A program made the position numbers and the translations under genes. A stretch of 49,993 nucleotides of DNA from Armatimonadia bacterium (GTDB lineage Bacteria; Armatimonadota; Zipacnadia; Zipacnadales; JABUFB01): contig JBDKVB010000103.1 in NCBI GenBank assembly GCA_039679385.1, forward strand, positions 1-49,993. The letters run 5' to 3'. Shown here piece by piece: positions 43,156-49,993 of the stretch (position 1 is its first letter; every line of letters begins with the position of its first letter). The notes below the pieces were generated by a model. The model ran no database searches and had not been told where the DNA came from. It was given only the letters and a program-made list of their open reading frames with translations.

Positions 43156-44508
43156 GTGGACACGGGAGTGTACGTCTTTCTACAGCCTGACCTTGGGGGC
43201 TTGTCGGTCGGGCCGCCTCTTGATCTCCTCTACCACGCGGGTGCGGTGAGGGCCTCGGGCCGCACCGTCGCCTATCTGGATGCGCGGCAGGGCCATCTGT
43301 CGGCGGAGGACTGTGCCGCGCGCTGTGCGGCGCTCGTACCGAAGGCAGTCTTTGTACGCTGCGTGCCTGGTCAGCATCGGCAGGTGGACCGACTGCTTCG
43401 CGCGCTCAAGTCGGCGTCCGAGTCTCCCACAGTCCTGCTGGGGCAGTACCCGGCTACAGTGCCTGCGGGAATACTGTCACAGATGACCGGGCTCGACTTC
43501 GCCCTGACCAGTGATGCCGAGCACCACATGGCCCAGTTCTGCGCCGCGCTGGAGGCTGGGGAAACGCCTTCGGTACCAGGCCTCGCGGCGCAGACGTCAG
43601 GGCAGTTCGGTGTCGCCCCGCCGGAGTCCGCGTCCGCAGACCTCGATACCCTCCCCTTGCCTTACCGGCCCTGGCTAGAGAACGGGACGGCTCACTACCG
43701 CTCCACCTTCGGCGAGCCGATGGACGTGCTGCTGACGGCTCGTGGCTGTCCCTGTCAGTGCAGCTTCTGTGGGCGGGGCAAGGCGGAGGTCTCCTTCCGC
43801 TCGATCGGGCTGGTCCTGGAGGAGTATGAGTTGCTGGTGCGTGCGGGCCTGCGGTTCATCTCGATTGCGGACGGGGCACTGACACAGGATAGGGACCGCT
43901 GCTGCGAGTTCCTCGAGGGCGTTCTGTCTCGCGGCCTCAAGGTCCGGATGCTCGTGCGCAGCACCGTCGACAAAGTAGACCGCGAGCTGCTGCGCCTGAT
44001 GAAGCGTGCGGGCGTAGTCCAGATACAGTACGGGATGGAATCGGGCAGCGAGGAGGTGCTGGCTTCGCTCGCGAAGCCGGCGTCGGTGGAGATGAACACG
44101 GAGGCCTGTCGCTTGACCCAGGAGGCGGGCATCCAGACAGACACCAGTTGGATCGTCGGCTCCCTGCCTGAAACGCCCGATTCGGTGAGGACCACTGCCG
44201 ACCTCGTGGAGCGTCTGCGTCCCACTTCGGCCACCTTCTTTGCCCTTCTCCCGCTGCCGGGGACGCCTCTTGAGGCCCAGGCGCGTGAGTTGGGATGGCT
44301 TCGCGGCGGCTGGTCGGTGACCGACACGCCGGCGTGGGTGCAGTTGCCCTGGCTTACGGACCGCGACCACTTGCTTGAGATCGTCTCCGGTCTGAACCGG
44401 CGCTTCAAGTACAACTGGAAATGGGCAATGCGTTACGGACTGGCCAATTGGCGACGGTTGCGGTACTCCGTGGTGCGCACCGGCCTGCACCGCCTCCGGT
44501 CTGGCTGA
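43156..44508 (+). CDS. Radical SAM protein with N-terminal B12-binding-like domain
   Basis: This 450-residue protein has a radical SAM cluster motif CPCQCSFC (Cys198, Cys202, Cys205). The N-terminal 170 residues have the alpha/beta pattern of a B12-binding-like domain (VYVFLQPDLGGLSVGPPLD, AVFVRCVPGQHRQ, TVLLGQYPATVP), but I do not see the DxHxxG cobalamin-lower-ligand motif. After the core, VVQIQYGMESGSEEVL and FALLPLPGTPLEAQA fit the usual barrel. Members catalyse methylations, ring closures and rearrangements. No substrate or partner is evident. It starts at GTG with GAGGGGTAAGCA upstream and is followed by the consensus promoter of the HEPN operon. Confidence 0.82.
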   Translation: MDTGVYVFLQPDLGGLSVGPPLDLLYHAGAVRASGRTVAYLDARQGHLSAEDCAARCAALVPKAVFVRCVPGQHRQVDRLLRALKSASESPTVLLGQYPATVPAGILSQMTGLDFALTSDAEHHMAQFCAALEAGETPSVPGLAAQTSGQFGVAPPESASADLDTLPLPYRPWLENGTAHYRSTFGEPMDVLLTARGCPCQCSFCGRGKAEVSFRSIGLVLEEYELLVRAGLRFISIADGALTQDRDRCCEFLEGVLSRGLKVRMLVRSTVDKVDRELLRLMKRAGVVQIQYGMESGSEEVLASLAKPASVEMNTEACRLTQEAGIQTDTSWIVGSLPETPDSVRTTADLVERLRPTSATFFALLPLPGTPLEAQARELGWLRGGWSVTDTPAWVQLPWLTDRDHLLEIVSGLNRRFKYNWKWAMRYGLANWRRLRYSVVRTGLHRLRSG

Positions 44509-44549
44509 GTTCTGCGGTCGGAGTCGATGGACCGCGCAACAGTGGGTGC

Positions 44550-44578
44550 TTTACAGTGCGCCTTCGCATCCGTATAAT
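44550..44578 (+). promoter_or_regulatory. Strong sigma-70 promoter of the HEPN operon
   Basis: TTTACA (44550-44555), a 17-base spacer and a perfect TATAAT (44573-44578) make one of the best promoters in the window. The transcript would start near 44585, 23 bases before the first gene, with a GGGAGGT ribosome site at 44594-44600. Confidence 0.7.
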
Positions 44579-44607
44579 GACAATAATCGTTCCGGGAGGT
44601 GCAGCAT

Positions 44608-44991
44608 ATGCCCAACGATGGCGACGACATGGTCCACAGCAGCGAACCATTGAGTGTCCGGTTTGTCTATACGCGGGCGCCCGAATGTCGCACCATCCAC
44701 GTGAGCGGCGCCCGCGGCGGCATGACTGCGGGCGGCGAGTTCCGCATGGACCTGTTCGTCGAGGGCGCACTCATGGCAGACGTAACGGAGGTGTCGCTGG
44801 AGGGAGACGGTCTGGGTGAGGAAGTGCCCGTTGAGCCCACCGGAGAGCCTGGCGTCGTTCTCATTGAACGCGAGACGCAGGTGAGGCTGGCGATGTCTCC
44901 TAAGCAAGCGGTGTCTCTCGCCCAATGGATCACGAAGCTGCACGACGAGTGGTCCCAGCGACTGGCGAAGGAAGGGGAGGAGACCGCGTGA
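44608..44991 (+). CDS. DUF3467-like small protein
   Basis: This 127-residue protein is first in the three-gene operon. Its core reads CRTIHVSGARGGMTAGGEFRM, then DLFVEGALMADVTEVSLEGD, and ends with QVRLAMSPKQAVSLAQWITK. The pattern resembles DUF3467-like proteins (an antiparallel sheet with a Gly-rich 'GG.t..Ge....f' turn, then a strand and a C-terminal helix beginning at 'MSP'). The function is unknown. ATG 44608 follows GGGAGGT with seven bases between; a GTG further up lacks a site. Its stop overlaps the next gene's GTG (GTGA), suggesting coupled translation and a fixed ratio of the first two products. Confidence 0.7.
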   Translation: MPNDGDDMVHSSEPLSVRFVYTRAPECRTIHVSGARGGMTAGGEFRMDLFVEGALMADVTEVSLEGDGLGEEVPVEPTGEPGVVLIERETQVRLAMSPKQAVSLAQWITKLHDEWSQRLAKEGEETA

Positions 44992-45608
44992 GTGAGAGCC
45001 TGTCCGCAGCGCATGCGGACGCGGGGGCACCCTACAGTGTTAGCAGCGCTGTGCCAGACACGCGTAGAGGGCTCTTGGCGTCACTAGTCGCGGCGCTTTC
45101 TGCGACGTTGAGGGTGGGTGGCGGGGCAGACGCTGTTGTGGCTTGCGGCCCTACCACGTCTACGGGGGAGACGGTGCCCGCGGCCGACCTGGCTGCCACG
45201 GCGTGGAGCGCAGTTCGGTCCACGCCACTGCGGCTTCCTGCCGACTTGTGGGTGCCCAGGCGTTCGGTCTCTCTGGAGACCGACGTCGTCTCGGCGCAGG
45301 CGCCGCCCTTCCTGCCTCGTCTGCGCAACAGCGTCGAGGCCTTGTCTGCCAACGCCCACGTTGTCGCCATCGAGCTGGATCGTGGAGAGGGCGTCTGGGA
45401 CCTCTACGTCTACCTTGACCGTTGGGATGGGCGTGTGGTTGAGGTGGTCTCCGAAGCGATAGGCGGTGTCTACAACGCCTTAGCCGAGGCCGGTGTTGAG
45501 ATACCGATGGACGCCCACATCATCGATGCAGAGGATGCCGGCCCGAGGACGGCGGCGTCCGGCGGACCTTACATCCTGTACGATAGCCAGGAGGCGCCAG
45601 GTGACTGA
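44988..45608 (+). CDS. Unknown 206-aa protein of the HEPN operon
   Basis: I do not recognise this protein. The N-terminal 110 residues are Ala/Ser/Thr-rich and may be partly disordered (SESLSAAHADAGAPYSVSSA). A C-terminal domain of about residues 110-183 is better defined: RLRNSVEALSANAHVVAIEL, then VWDLYVYLDRWDGRVVEVVS, EAIGGVYNALAEAGVEIPMD and AHIIDAED. The alternation of strand, helix and strand fits a small alpha/beta fold of the kind used by nucleotidyltransferase-like partners of HEPN proteins, but no catalytic GS..D.D motif is present. It starts at GTG overlapping the first gene's stop and overlaps the HEPN gene by eight bases. Confidence 0.6.
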   Translation: MSESLSAAHADAGAPYSVSSAVPDTRRGLLASLVAALSATLRVGGGADAVVACGPTTSTGETVPAADLAATAWSAVRSTPLRLPADLWVPRRSVSLETDVVSAQAPPFLPRLRNSVEALSANAHVVAIELDRGEGVWDLYVYLDRWDGRVVEVVSEAIGGVYNALAEAGVEIPMDAHIIDAEDAGPRTAASGGPYILYDSQEAPGD

Positions 45609-45966
45609 CTGGCGATCCAAACTGGAGCAGTACGAGCACAACCGCGAGTTCTACACGCAGCTTGACAGCGCCCGCTTCGCTGACTGGTGCATCACAGGCA
45701 GGTTCTATGCTGCAGTCAACCTGGTGGAGGCCGTACTCCTCAAGGAGAGGGGAGGGCTCCCTGTGGGGCACCAGGAACGCACACTGCAGGTCCAGACACA
45801 TACGTCAACTAAGGGTATTGCCAATGCCTACATCTCCCTCAAGAGCCTGTCCGAGAGGGCGCGCTACCATGTGCACTACTCGAAGATAGCTCAGGAAGAC
45901 CTGGGCGACGCCGAGCGGTGGTTTACTCAGATCGAGGAGCAACTGTCTGGCTGTCTGAAGGACTGA
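45601..45966 (+). CDS. HEPN-like small protein
   Basis: This 121-residue helical protein has the HEPN-type core of the SAV6107/RFYAA group: DWCITGRFYAAVNLVEAVLL (29-48), HQERTLQV (57-64), YISLKSLSERARYH (77-90). The pattern is 'dW....FYaA.hlveA', then H..R, then 'Y..L..lS..aRY', seen in small HEPN proteins often encoded beside toxin-antitoxin or defence genes. The strict R-x4-H RNase motif is not exact here (RARYHVH), so RNase activity is uncertain. It starts at GTG 45601 with AGGAGG upstream (45590-45595) and overlaps the previous gene. The stop is followed by the argC promoter region. Confidence 0.72.
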   Translation: MTDWRSKLEQYEHNREFYTQLDSARFADWCITGRFYAAVNLVEAVLLKERGGLPVGHQERTLQVQTHTSTKGIANAYISLKSLSERARYHVHYSKIAQEDLGDAERWFTQIEEQLSGCLKD

Positions 45967-45974
45967 GCACCGCT

Positions 45975-45998
45975 CACCGGTGGTACCTCGGATCCGAG
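45975..45998. promoter_or_regulatory. Palindromes just upstream of the argC promoter
   Basis: CACCGGTG (45975-45982) and CTCGGATCCGAG (45987-45998) are perfect palindromes only nine bases from the -35 box. They could be operator sites, but they do not look like the usual AT-rich ArgR box. Confidence 0.4.
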
Positions 45999-46006
45999 CC
46001 CGGGTG

Positions 46007-46036
46007 TTGACCTGCGGCAACGCGGTGTGGTATAGT
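46007..46036 (+). promoter_or_regulatory. Promoter of the arg operon leader (extended -10)
   Basis: TTGACC (46007-46012), an 18-base spacer ending in TGTGG, and TATAGT (46031-46036) form a good sigma-70 promoter with an extended -10. The transcript would begin near 46041-46043, only a few bases before the leader-peptide ATG at 46046. Confidence 0.65.
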
Positions 46037-46045
46037 GCGCACATC

Positions 46046-46093
46046 ATGATGACGAGTGCTCTCGGCCACGAGACCCGCGCTAGGCGCAAGTAG
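46046..46093 (+). CDS. Candidate arginine leader peptide (MMTSALGHETRARRK)
   Basis: This is a 15-codon frame ending at TAG 46091. Three of the last five sense codons are arginine (CGC 46076, AGG 46082, CGC 46085), followed by AAG. It begins within a few bases of the predicted transcript start, so translation would be leaderless or nearly so. Its Arg codons overlap the 5' arm of a terminator-like hairpin (46073-46080). It lies upstream of argC, so it has the features of an attenuation peptide: scarcity of charged tRNA-Arg would stall the ribosome over the arm and favour read-through. Function is inferred, not shown. Confidence 0.5.
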   Translation: MMTSALGHETRARRK

Positions 46094-46113
46094 CACAATC
46101 TGCGCGGGTTTTT
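46073..46113 (+). terminator. Leader terminator 1 (candidate attenuator)
   Basis: The 8-bp perfect stem ACCCGCGC (46073-46080) / GCGCGGGT (46102-46109) is followed at once by a T-run (46109-46113). The loop contains the Arg codons and stop of the leader peptide. A competing stem GCGCA (46084-46088) / TGCGC (46101-46105) uses the same 3' arm, so the two folds exclude each other. Confidence 0.6.
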
Positions 46114-46134
46114 GCGAGGCACGGTGTTTGCGAT

Positions 46135-46162
46135 GCCGCCCGATCTCAGGGGTGGCTTTTTT
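46135..46162 (+). terminator. Leader terminator 2
   Basis: The stem GCCGCCC (46135-46141) / GGGTGGC (46150-46156) has one G-T pair and an eight-base loop, followed by six T (46157-46162). It is a convincing factor-independent terminator 117 bases before argC, so transcription must pass it to reach the arg genes unless a second promoter exists. Confidence 0.65.
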
Positions 46163-46278
46163 GTTATCTGCTGGTTTGCGTGCCGATGGTCCGACAGCCC
46201 GCGCATTTCGGCTTGCCGCCCACGCACCGCACGCGGTGTGACACTCGACCTTTCGCACCACCCTGGGAGGACCCTTCA

Positions 46279-47316
46279 ATGACCCGCGTTGGCATTTTCG
46301 GAGCTGCAGGATATGGCGGCGTCGACATGATCCGCCTGCTCGTCAACCATCCGCAGGCAGAGATCACCTACCTGGCTGGTCACACGACCGTGGGCGAGAA
46401 GTTCTCGGACTTGTACCCCTTCATGCTCGGCACCTGCGACCTGCCCATCGAGGAGACCTCGGTGGAGATCGCGGCTGAGAAGGCTGATGTCCTGGCCTTC
46501 GCCCTGCCGGCCGGCGCCGGTACGGAGATGATCAAGCAGGCTCTGAGCATGGGCAAGAAGGTCATCGACTTCTCCGCCGACTACCGCCTCAGGAGCGTGG
46601 CCGACTACGAAGCCTACTACGCTCCGCATCCCTGCCCAGAGCTGATCCAGCAGGCAGTCTATGGGCTGCCCGAGCTGCACCGCGAGGAGATCAAGAAGAC
46701 CCAGCTCGTGGCCGTTCCGGGCTGCTATCCAACCAGCGCCACCCTGGCTCTGGCACCGGCCGTGAAGGCCGGCATCATCGACACCAACATGGTCATCGTC
46801 GACAGCAAGTCCGGCGTCTCGGGTTCGGGGCGCTCCAAGCTCACCCTCGGCACCCACTTCGCCGAGGTCAACGAGTCGGTGCATGCCTACAACGTGGCCA
46901 TCCATCGCCACACCCCGGAGATCGAGCAGGAGCTTTCCGCGCTGGGCTCGCCGGTGAAGGCCACCTTCTCGCCGCATCTGATCCCGATGATCCGGGGCAT
47001 CCTCAGCACCTGCTATGCGCCGCTCAAGCAAGGCATGTCCGCCGCCGACGTCCTGGACATCTACCATGAGTTCTACGAGGGCGAGCCCTTCATCCGCGTC
47101 TTGCAGGAAGGCAAGCTGCCCCGAACGAAAGACACCACGGGATCGAACCGCTGCCACATCGGCATCGTCGTCGACAAGCGCTACCAGCGCCTGGTGGCCA
47201 TCGCCGCCATCGACAACCTCACCAAAGGTCTCGCTGGGGCCGCCGTTCAGTGCATGAACCTCATGCTCGGCTACCCGGAGACCATGGGCCTCGAAGGTCT
47301 CGGCATGTGGCCCTAG
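46279..47316 (+). CDS. argC: N-acetyl-gamma-glutamyl-phosphate reductase
   Basis: This 345-residue enzyme has the Rossmann start TRVGIFGAAGYGGVDMIRLL and the catalytic cysteine motif AVPGCYPTSATLAL. SGVSGSGRSKLT and the C-terminal TGSNRCHIGIVVDK fit the family. It reduces N-acetylglutamyl phosphate with NADPH. ATG 46279 follows GGGAGGACCC; the longer upstream frame is non-homologous. First structural gene of argC-argJ-argB-argD. Confidence 0.97.
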   Translation: MTRVGIFGAAGYGGVDMIRLLVNHPQAEITYLAGHTTVGEKFSDLYPFMLGTCDLPIEETSVEIAAEKADVLAFALPAGAGTEMIKQALSMGKKVIDFSADYRLRSVADYEAYYAPHPCPELIQQAVYGLPELHREEIKKTQLVAVPGCYPTSATLALAPAVKAGIIDTNMVIVDSKSGVSGSGRSKLTLGTHFAEVNESVHAYNVAIHRHTPEIEQELSALGSPVKATFSPHLIPMIRGILSTCYAPLKQGMSAADVLDIYHEFYEGEPFIRVLQEGKLPRTKDTTGSNRCHIGIVVDKRYQRLVAIAAIDNLTKGLAGAAVQCMNLMLGYPETMGLEGLGMWP

Positions 47317-47365
47317 AGACCCGGCGGCCGCAACTCTTCTCATTTCTCGGCATCGGAGGGCACTC

Positions 47366-48592
47366 ATGTCCGACTACAAAGTGATCGACGGCGGAGTACT
47401 TGCTGCCAAGGATTTTGTGGCGGCGGCCATCAACTGCGGCATCAAGAAGGACAAGCTGGACCTGGTGATGATCCACTCGCTGCGGGCGGCAGCGGCGGCG
47501 GCGACGCTCACGCGCAACAAGTTCCGGGCCGCACCGACGCAAGTGACCGAGGAGGTCGTCTCCGACGGCAATGCGCAGACCATCATCGCCAACTCCGGCA
47601 ACGCGAACTGCGCCACTGGTCAGCAGGGACTGGTCGACGCCTGGCGCATGGCTGCTCTCGCGGGTCTGGCAACGGGTGTGGAGGCCACGGAGGTCGTCGT
47701 CTGCTCCACTGGGCACATTGGCGATGCCATGCCCATGGACAAGATCGTGGCCGGAATCAGCCAGCTCGGAGGCATGCTGAGCCCCGACAACGCTGAACTG
47801 GCCGCGCGTGGCATCATGACCACGGACACCCACCCGAAGTCTTGCGCGGCTGAGTTCGAAGTGCAGGGCGTCATCTGCCGTCTTGGCGCGATTGCCAAGG
47901 GCGCCGGCATGATCCACCCGAACATGGCCACCATGCTGTGCTTCGTGTGCACCGACGTCGCCATCGACTCCGCGCTCCTGCGCATCACCTTGAAATGGTG
48001 TGTGGAGCGCAGCTTCAACTGCATCAGCGTCGACGGTGATATGAGCACCAACGACACGGTCGCGATCCTGGCCAACGGAGCCGCCGAGAACCCGACCATC
48101 GTGTACCCGGAAGACGAGGGGTACGCCAGCTTCCGCGCCGCCCTGTTGCATGTGTGCCAGGACCTGGCCAAGCAGATCGCCTTCGACGGTGAGGGCGCGA
48201 CGAAGGCCGTGACGATCGAGGTCAAGGGCGCTCGCAGCTTCGAGCAGGCACGCGCGATGGGCAAGGCGATCGCCAACTACAACCTGGTGAAGGCCATGCT
48301 CTACGGCATGGACTTCAACTGGGGCCGGGTCGCCGCCGCTATGGGCGCAAGCCTGATGGACTTCAAGCCCGAGGACGTTTCCATTGAGATGCAGGGGATC
48401 GCTGCCTGGCGCAAGGGCAATCCGGTACCCTTCGACCTCGCCACGGCACGCGAGGCACTGAAGTCGGAGGACATCCGGATCCGAGTGAACCTCGGTCAGG
48501 GCGATGCGGAGGCGACCGTCTGGACCTGCGACATCACGCCCGAGTACGTGAGCTTCAACGCGGAATACGAAAGCGCCGAGCCCACCAGCTAG
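47366..48592 (+). CDS. argJ: Glutamate N-acetyltransferase / ornithine acetyltransferase
   Basis: This 408-residue protein carries the self-cleavage site of ArgJ in GAGMIHPNMATMLCFVCTDV, where the Thr of MATM becomes the nucleophile of the beta chain. Other blocks are NSGNANCATGQQG and YGMDFNWGRVAAAMGAS. It moves the acetyl group from N-acetylornithine to glutamate, making the pathway cyclic; whether it also uses acetyl-CoA (bifunctional type) cannot be told. The gap to argC is 49 bases. Confidence 0.96.
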   Translation: MSDYKVIDGGVLAAKDFVAAAINCGIKKDKLDLVMIHSLRAAAAAATLTRNKFRAAPTQVTEEVVSDGNAQTIIANSGNANCATGQQGLVDAWRMAALAGLATGVEATEVVVCSTGHIGDAMPMDKIVAGISQLGGMLSPDNAELAARGIMTTDTHPKSCAAEFEVQGVICRLGAIAKGAGMIHPNMATMLCFVCTDVAIDSALLRITLKWCVERSFNCISVDGDMSTNDTVAILANGAAENPTIVYPEDEGYASFRAALLHVCQDLAKQIAFDGEGATKAVTIEVKGARSFEQARAMGKAIANYNLVKAMLYGMDFNWGRVAAAMGASLMDFKPEDVSIEMQGIAAWRKGNPVPFDLATAREALKSEDIRIRVNLGQGDAEATVWTCDITPEYVSFNAEYESAEPTS

Positions 48593-48681
48593 CCCCTCCT
48601 GACAGGCCGGCCGCCTCCGAACTGATCGGAGGAACGCTGAGGCCGGGGCACGGCCCGGTCCCATACCCTTCGGAGTTGAGC

Positions 48682-49557
48682 ATGGAACAGCTCAAGCAGT
48701 CGGCACAGACCCTGATCGAGGCCCTTCCTTACATCCGCCAGTGGTCGGGCAAGACCGTGGTGGTCAAGTATGGCGGCAACGCCATGACCGACGATGCGCT
48801 CAAGCGCAGTGTCGCCGAGGACCTGGTGCTGCTGCACTACGTCGGCATCAAGGTTGTTGCGGTGCACGGTGGCGGTCCGGCGATCAACTCCATGATGGAG
48901 CGCCTGGGCCTGGAGTCACGCTTCGTCGCCGGCCTGCGGGTCACCGATGCCCCGACGATGGAAGTCGCACAGATGGTGCTCGTCGGCCAGATCAACCAGG
49001 AGCTGGTGTCCCTGGTGAATGCCTGCGGCGGCAAGGCCGTCGGCCTCTCCGGCAAGGACGCCAACCTCATCCGCTGCCGCAAGATCGAGCACCCCGCGGG
49101 CGACCTGGGCTTCGTCGGCGACATCGTTTCCATGGACTGTTCCGTGATCGACACTCTCACCGATGCCGGCTACATCGTAGTGATCTCCTCGATCGGCGTC
49201 GGCGAGGAGGGAGAGAGCTACAACATCAATGCCGACACCGTCGCGGGCGATCTGGCCGGTGCGCTGAAGGCCGAGAAGCTGGTCACGCTCAGCGATGTGC
49301 GCGGCATCTTCCGCGACATCAAGGACGAATCCAGCCTCCTCAGCAAGCTGTCGCTGGAGGAAGCTCGCGAGCTGATGAAGTCCGACATCATCAGCAAGGG
49401 GATGATCCCCAAGCTGCAGAGCTGCATCGGTGCCTTGGAGAAGGGTGTCTCGCGTGCGCACATGATCGACGGCCGGGTGCCGCACGCGATCCTGATGGAG
49501 CTGTTCACCGACCAGGGCATCGGGACCATGCTCGAAGGGCAACCGAGTCCCTGGTAG
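48682..49557 (+). CDS. argB: Acetylglutamate kinase
   Basis: This 291-residue amino acid kinase has TVVVKYGGNAMTD near the N-terminus, VVAVHGGGPAINSMMERLGL, a central NINADTVAGDLAGALKAEKL and the allosteric-type LEKGVSRAHMIDGRVPHAIL end. It phosphorylates N-acetylglutamate and in such pathways is often inhibited by arginine; the N-terminal helix MEQLKQSAQTLIEALPYI is the type found in arginine-sensitive hexameric enzymes. ATG 48682 is preferred to the TTG six bases earlier. Confidence 0.96.
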   Translation: MEQLKQSAQTLIEALPYIRQWSGKTVVVKYGGNAMTDDALKRSVAEDLVLLHYVGIKVVAVHGGGPAINSMMERLGLESRFVAGLRVTDAPTMEVAQMVLVGQINQELVSLVNACGGKAVGLSGKDANLIRCRKIEHPAGDLGFVGDIVSMDCSVIDTLTDAGYIVVISSIGVGEEGESYNINADTVAGDLAGALKAEKLVTLSDVRGIFRDIKDESSLLSKLSLEEARELMKSDIISKGMIPKLQSCIGALEKGVSRAHMIDGRVPHAILMELFTDQGIGTMLEGQPSPW

Positions 49558-49629
49558 GGTCCCGCCCCTTCAGTCGGCCCCAGTTTCCCTGCCGTCACTA
49601 TTCCTGCAAAGACGCTACTGGAGTCCCTC

Positions 49630-49993
49630 ATGAACACAGAGCAGATCCTTGAGCTTACGTCGCAGTACATCATGCCCACCTACGGGCGCTTGCCGATTGC
49701 TTTCGTCCGCGGCGAGGGTGCGCACCTGTGGGATGCCGAAGGCAAAGAGTACCTCGATTTTGTGGCAGGCATCGCGGTCCTCGGTGTGGGTCATTGCCAC
49801 CCGAAGGTCGTCGAGGCCATCCGCGAACAGGCCGGCCTCCTGATGCACACCTCGAACCTGTACAACATCGCCCCGCAGGCTCTGCTGGCGAAGAAGCTGT
49901 CCGAGCTCTCCTTTGGCGGGAAGACCTTCTTCTGCAACAGCGGCGCCGAGGCCAACGAGGCGGCCATCAAGCTCGCCCGCAAATGGGCACACC
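49630..49993 (+). CDS. argD: Acetylornithine aminotransferase, N-terminal part (cut by window end)
   Basis: The first 121 residues are visible and open to the end of the window. They read [43 protein letters not shown] and [20 protein letters not shown], the start of a class III PLP aminotransferase. Position after argB points to N-acetylornithine aminotransferase. The PLP lysine lies beyond the edge. Confidence 0.93.
   Translation, partial: MNTEQILELTSQYIMPTYGRLPIAFVRGEGAHLWDAEGKEYLDFVAGIAVLGVGHCHPKVVEAIREQAGLLMHTSNLYNIAPQALLAKKLSELSFGGKTFFCNSGAEANEAAIKLARKWAH

Noticed and set aside
1-49993. tRNA genes, rRNA genes and insertion sequences
   Set aside because: I looked for T-arm-like GTTCRA strings, long terminal inverted repeats and transposase-like proteins, and found none that I could support.

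Overview
The window comes from a GC-rich bacterial chromosome with dense, mostly intact genes. I see no rRNA, tRNA, insertion sequence, prophage or CRISPR array. Several features point to a free-living bacterium that degrades sugars, in the broad Armatimonadota/Planctomycetota-like range: a secreted sulfatase, sialidase and glycosidase set, UroD-like, ThuA and Gfo/Idh/MocA proteins, DapL-type lysine/peptidoglycan synthesis, Hfq next to MiaA, and a classical PBP pair. The phylum is my inference from gene content only and is not certain.

Layout. 1-8.2 kb is a glycan-use block: a sulfatase fragment, then a minus-strand operon read iclR, unknown 825-aa protein, arabinose/fucose isomerase-like, UroD-like, sialidase-like. 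A near-consensus promoter lies in front of iclR. 8.4-12.4 kb holds a very large membrane-anchored protein of unknown role and a ThuA-like protein. 12.6-15.1 kb (plus) has a DUF89 protein, a lipoprotein and a sugar-phosphate isomerase. 15.2-25.6 kb is one long minus-strand directon: PBP1A-type, PBP2, FemAB-like, two small membrane proteins, TldD, an oxidoreductase and TldE. 25.7-30.2 kb (minus) holds aspS, a zinc-ribbon membrane protein, hisS and another membrane protein. 30.4-36.6 kb (plus) is mutL-miaA-hfq-dapF-[structured spacer]-dapL-PHP phosphatase. 36.6-40.5 kb (minus) has a large secreted glycoside hydrolase and endonuclease IV. 40.7-44.5 kb (plus) has larC, a SIS-domain protein and a radical SAM protein. 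44.6-46.0 kb is a compact three-gene operon ending in a HEPN-like protein. 46.0 kb to the end is argC-argJ-argB-argD, with argD cut by the window edge.

How the genes work together. The dapF/dapL pair makes meso-diaminopimelate, which feeds the peptidoglycan polymerised and cross-linked by the two PBPs. The arg genes give the acetylated route from glutamate towards ornithine, with ArgJ recycling the acetyl group. The iclR block probably releases and isomerises sugars from a decorated polysaccharide.

Two stretches stand out. First, the argC leader has an extended -10 promoter, a 15-codon reading frame ending Arg-Ala-Arg-Arg-Lys-stop, and two terminator-like hairpins. It looks like peptide-based transcription attenuation of arginine synthesis. 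Second, just before it is a self-contained operon with a TTTACA-N17-TATAAT promoter and three overlapping or closely coupled genes (a DUF3467-like protein, an unknown protein and a HEPN-like protein). This is the best candidate here for an undescribed system.
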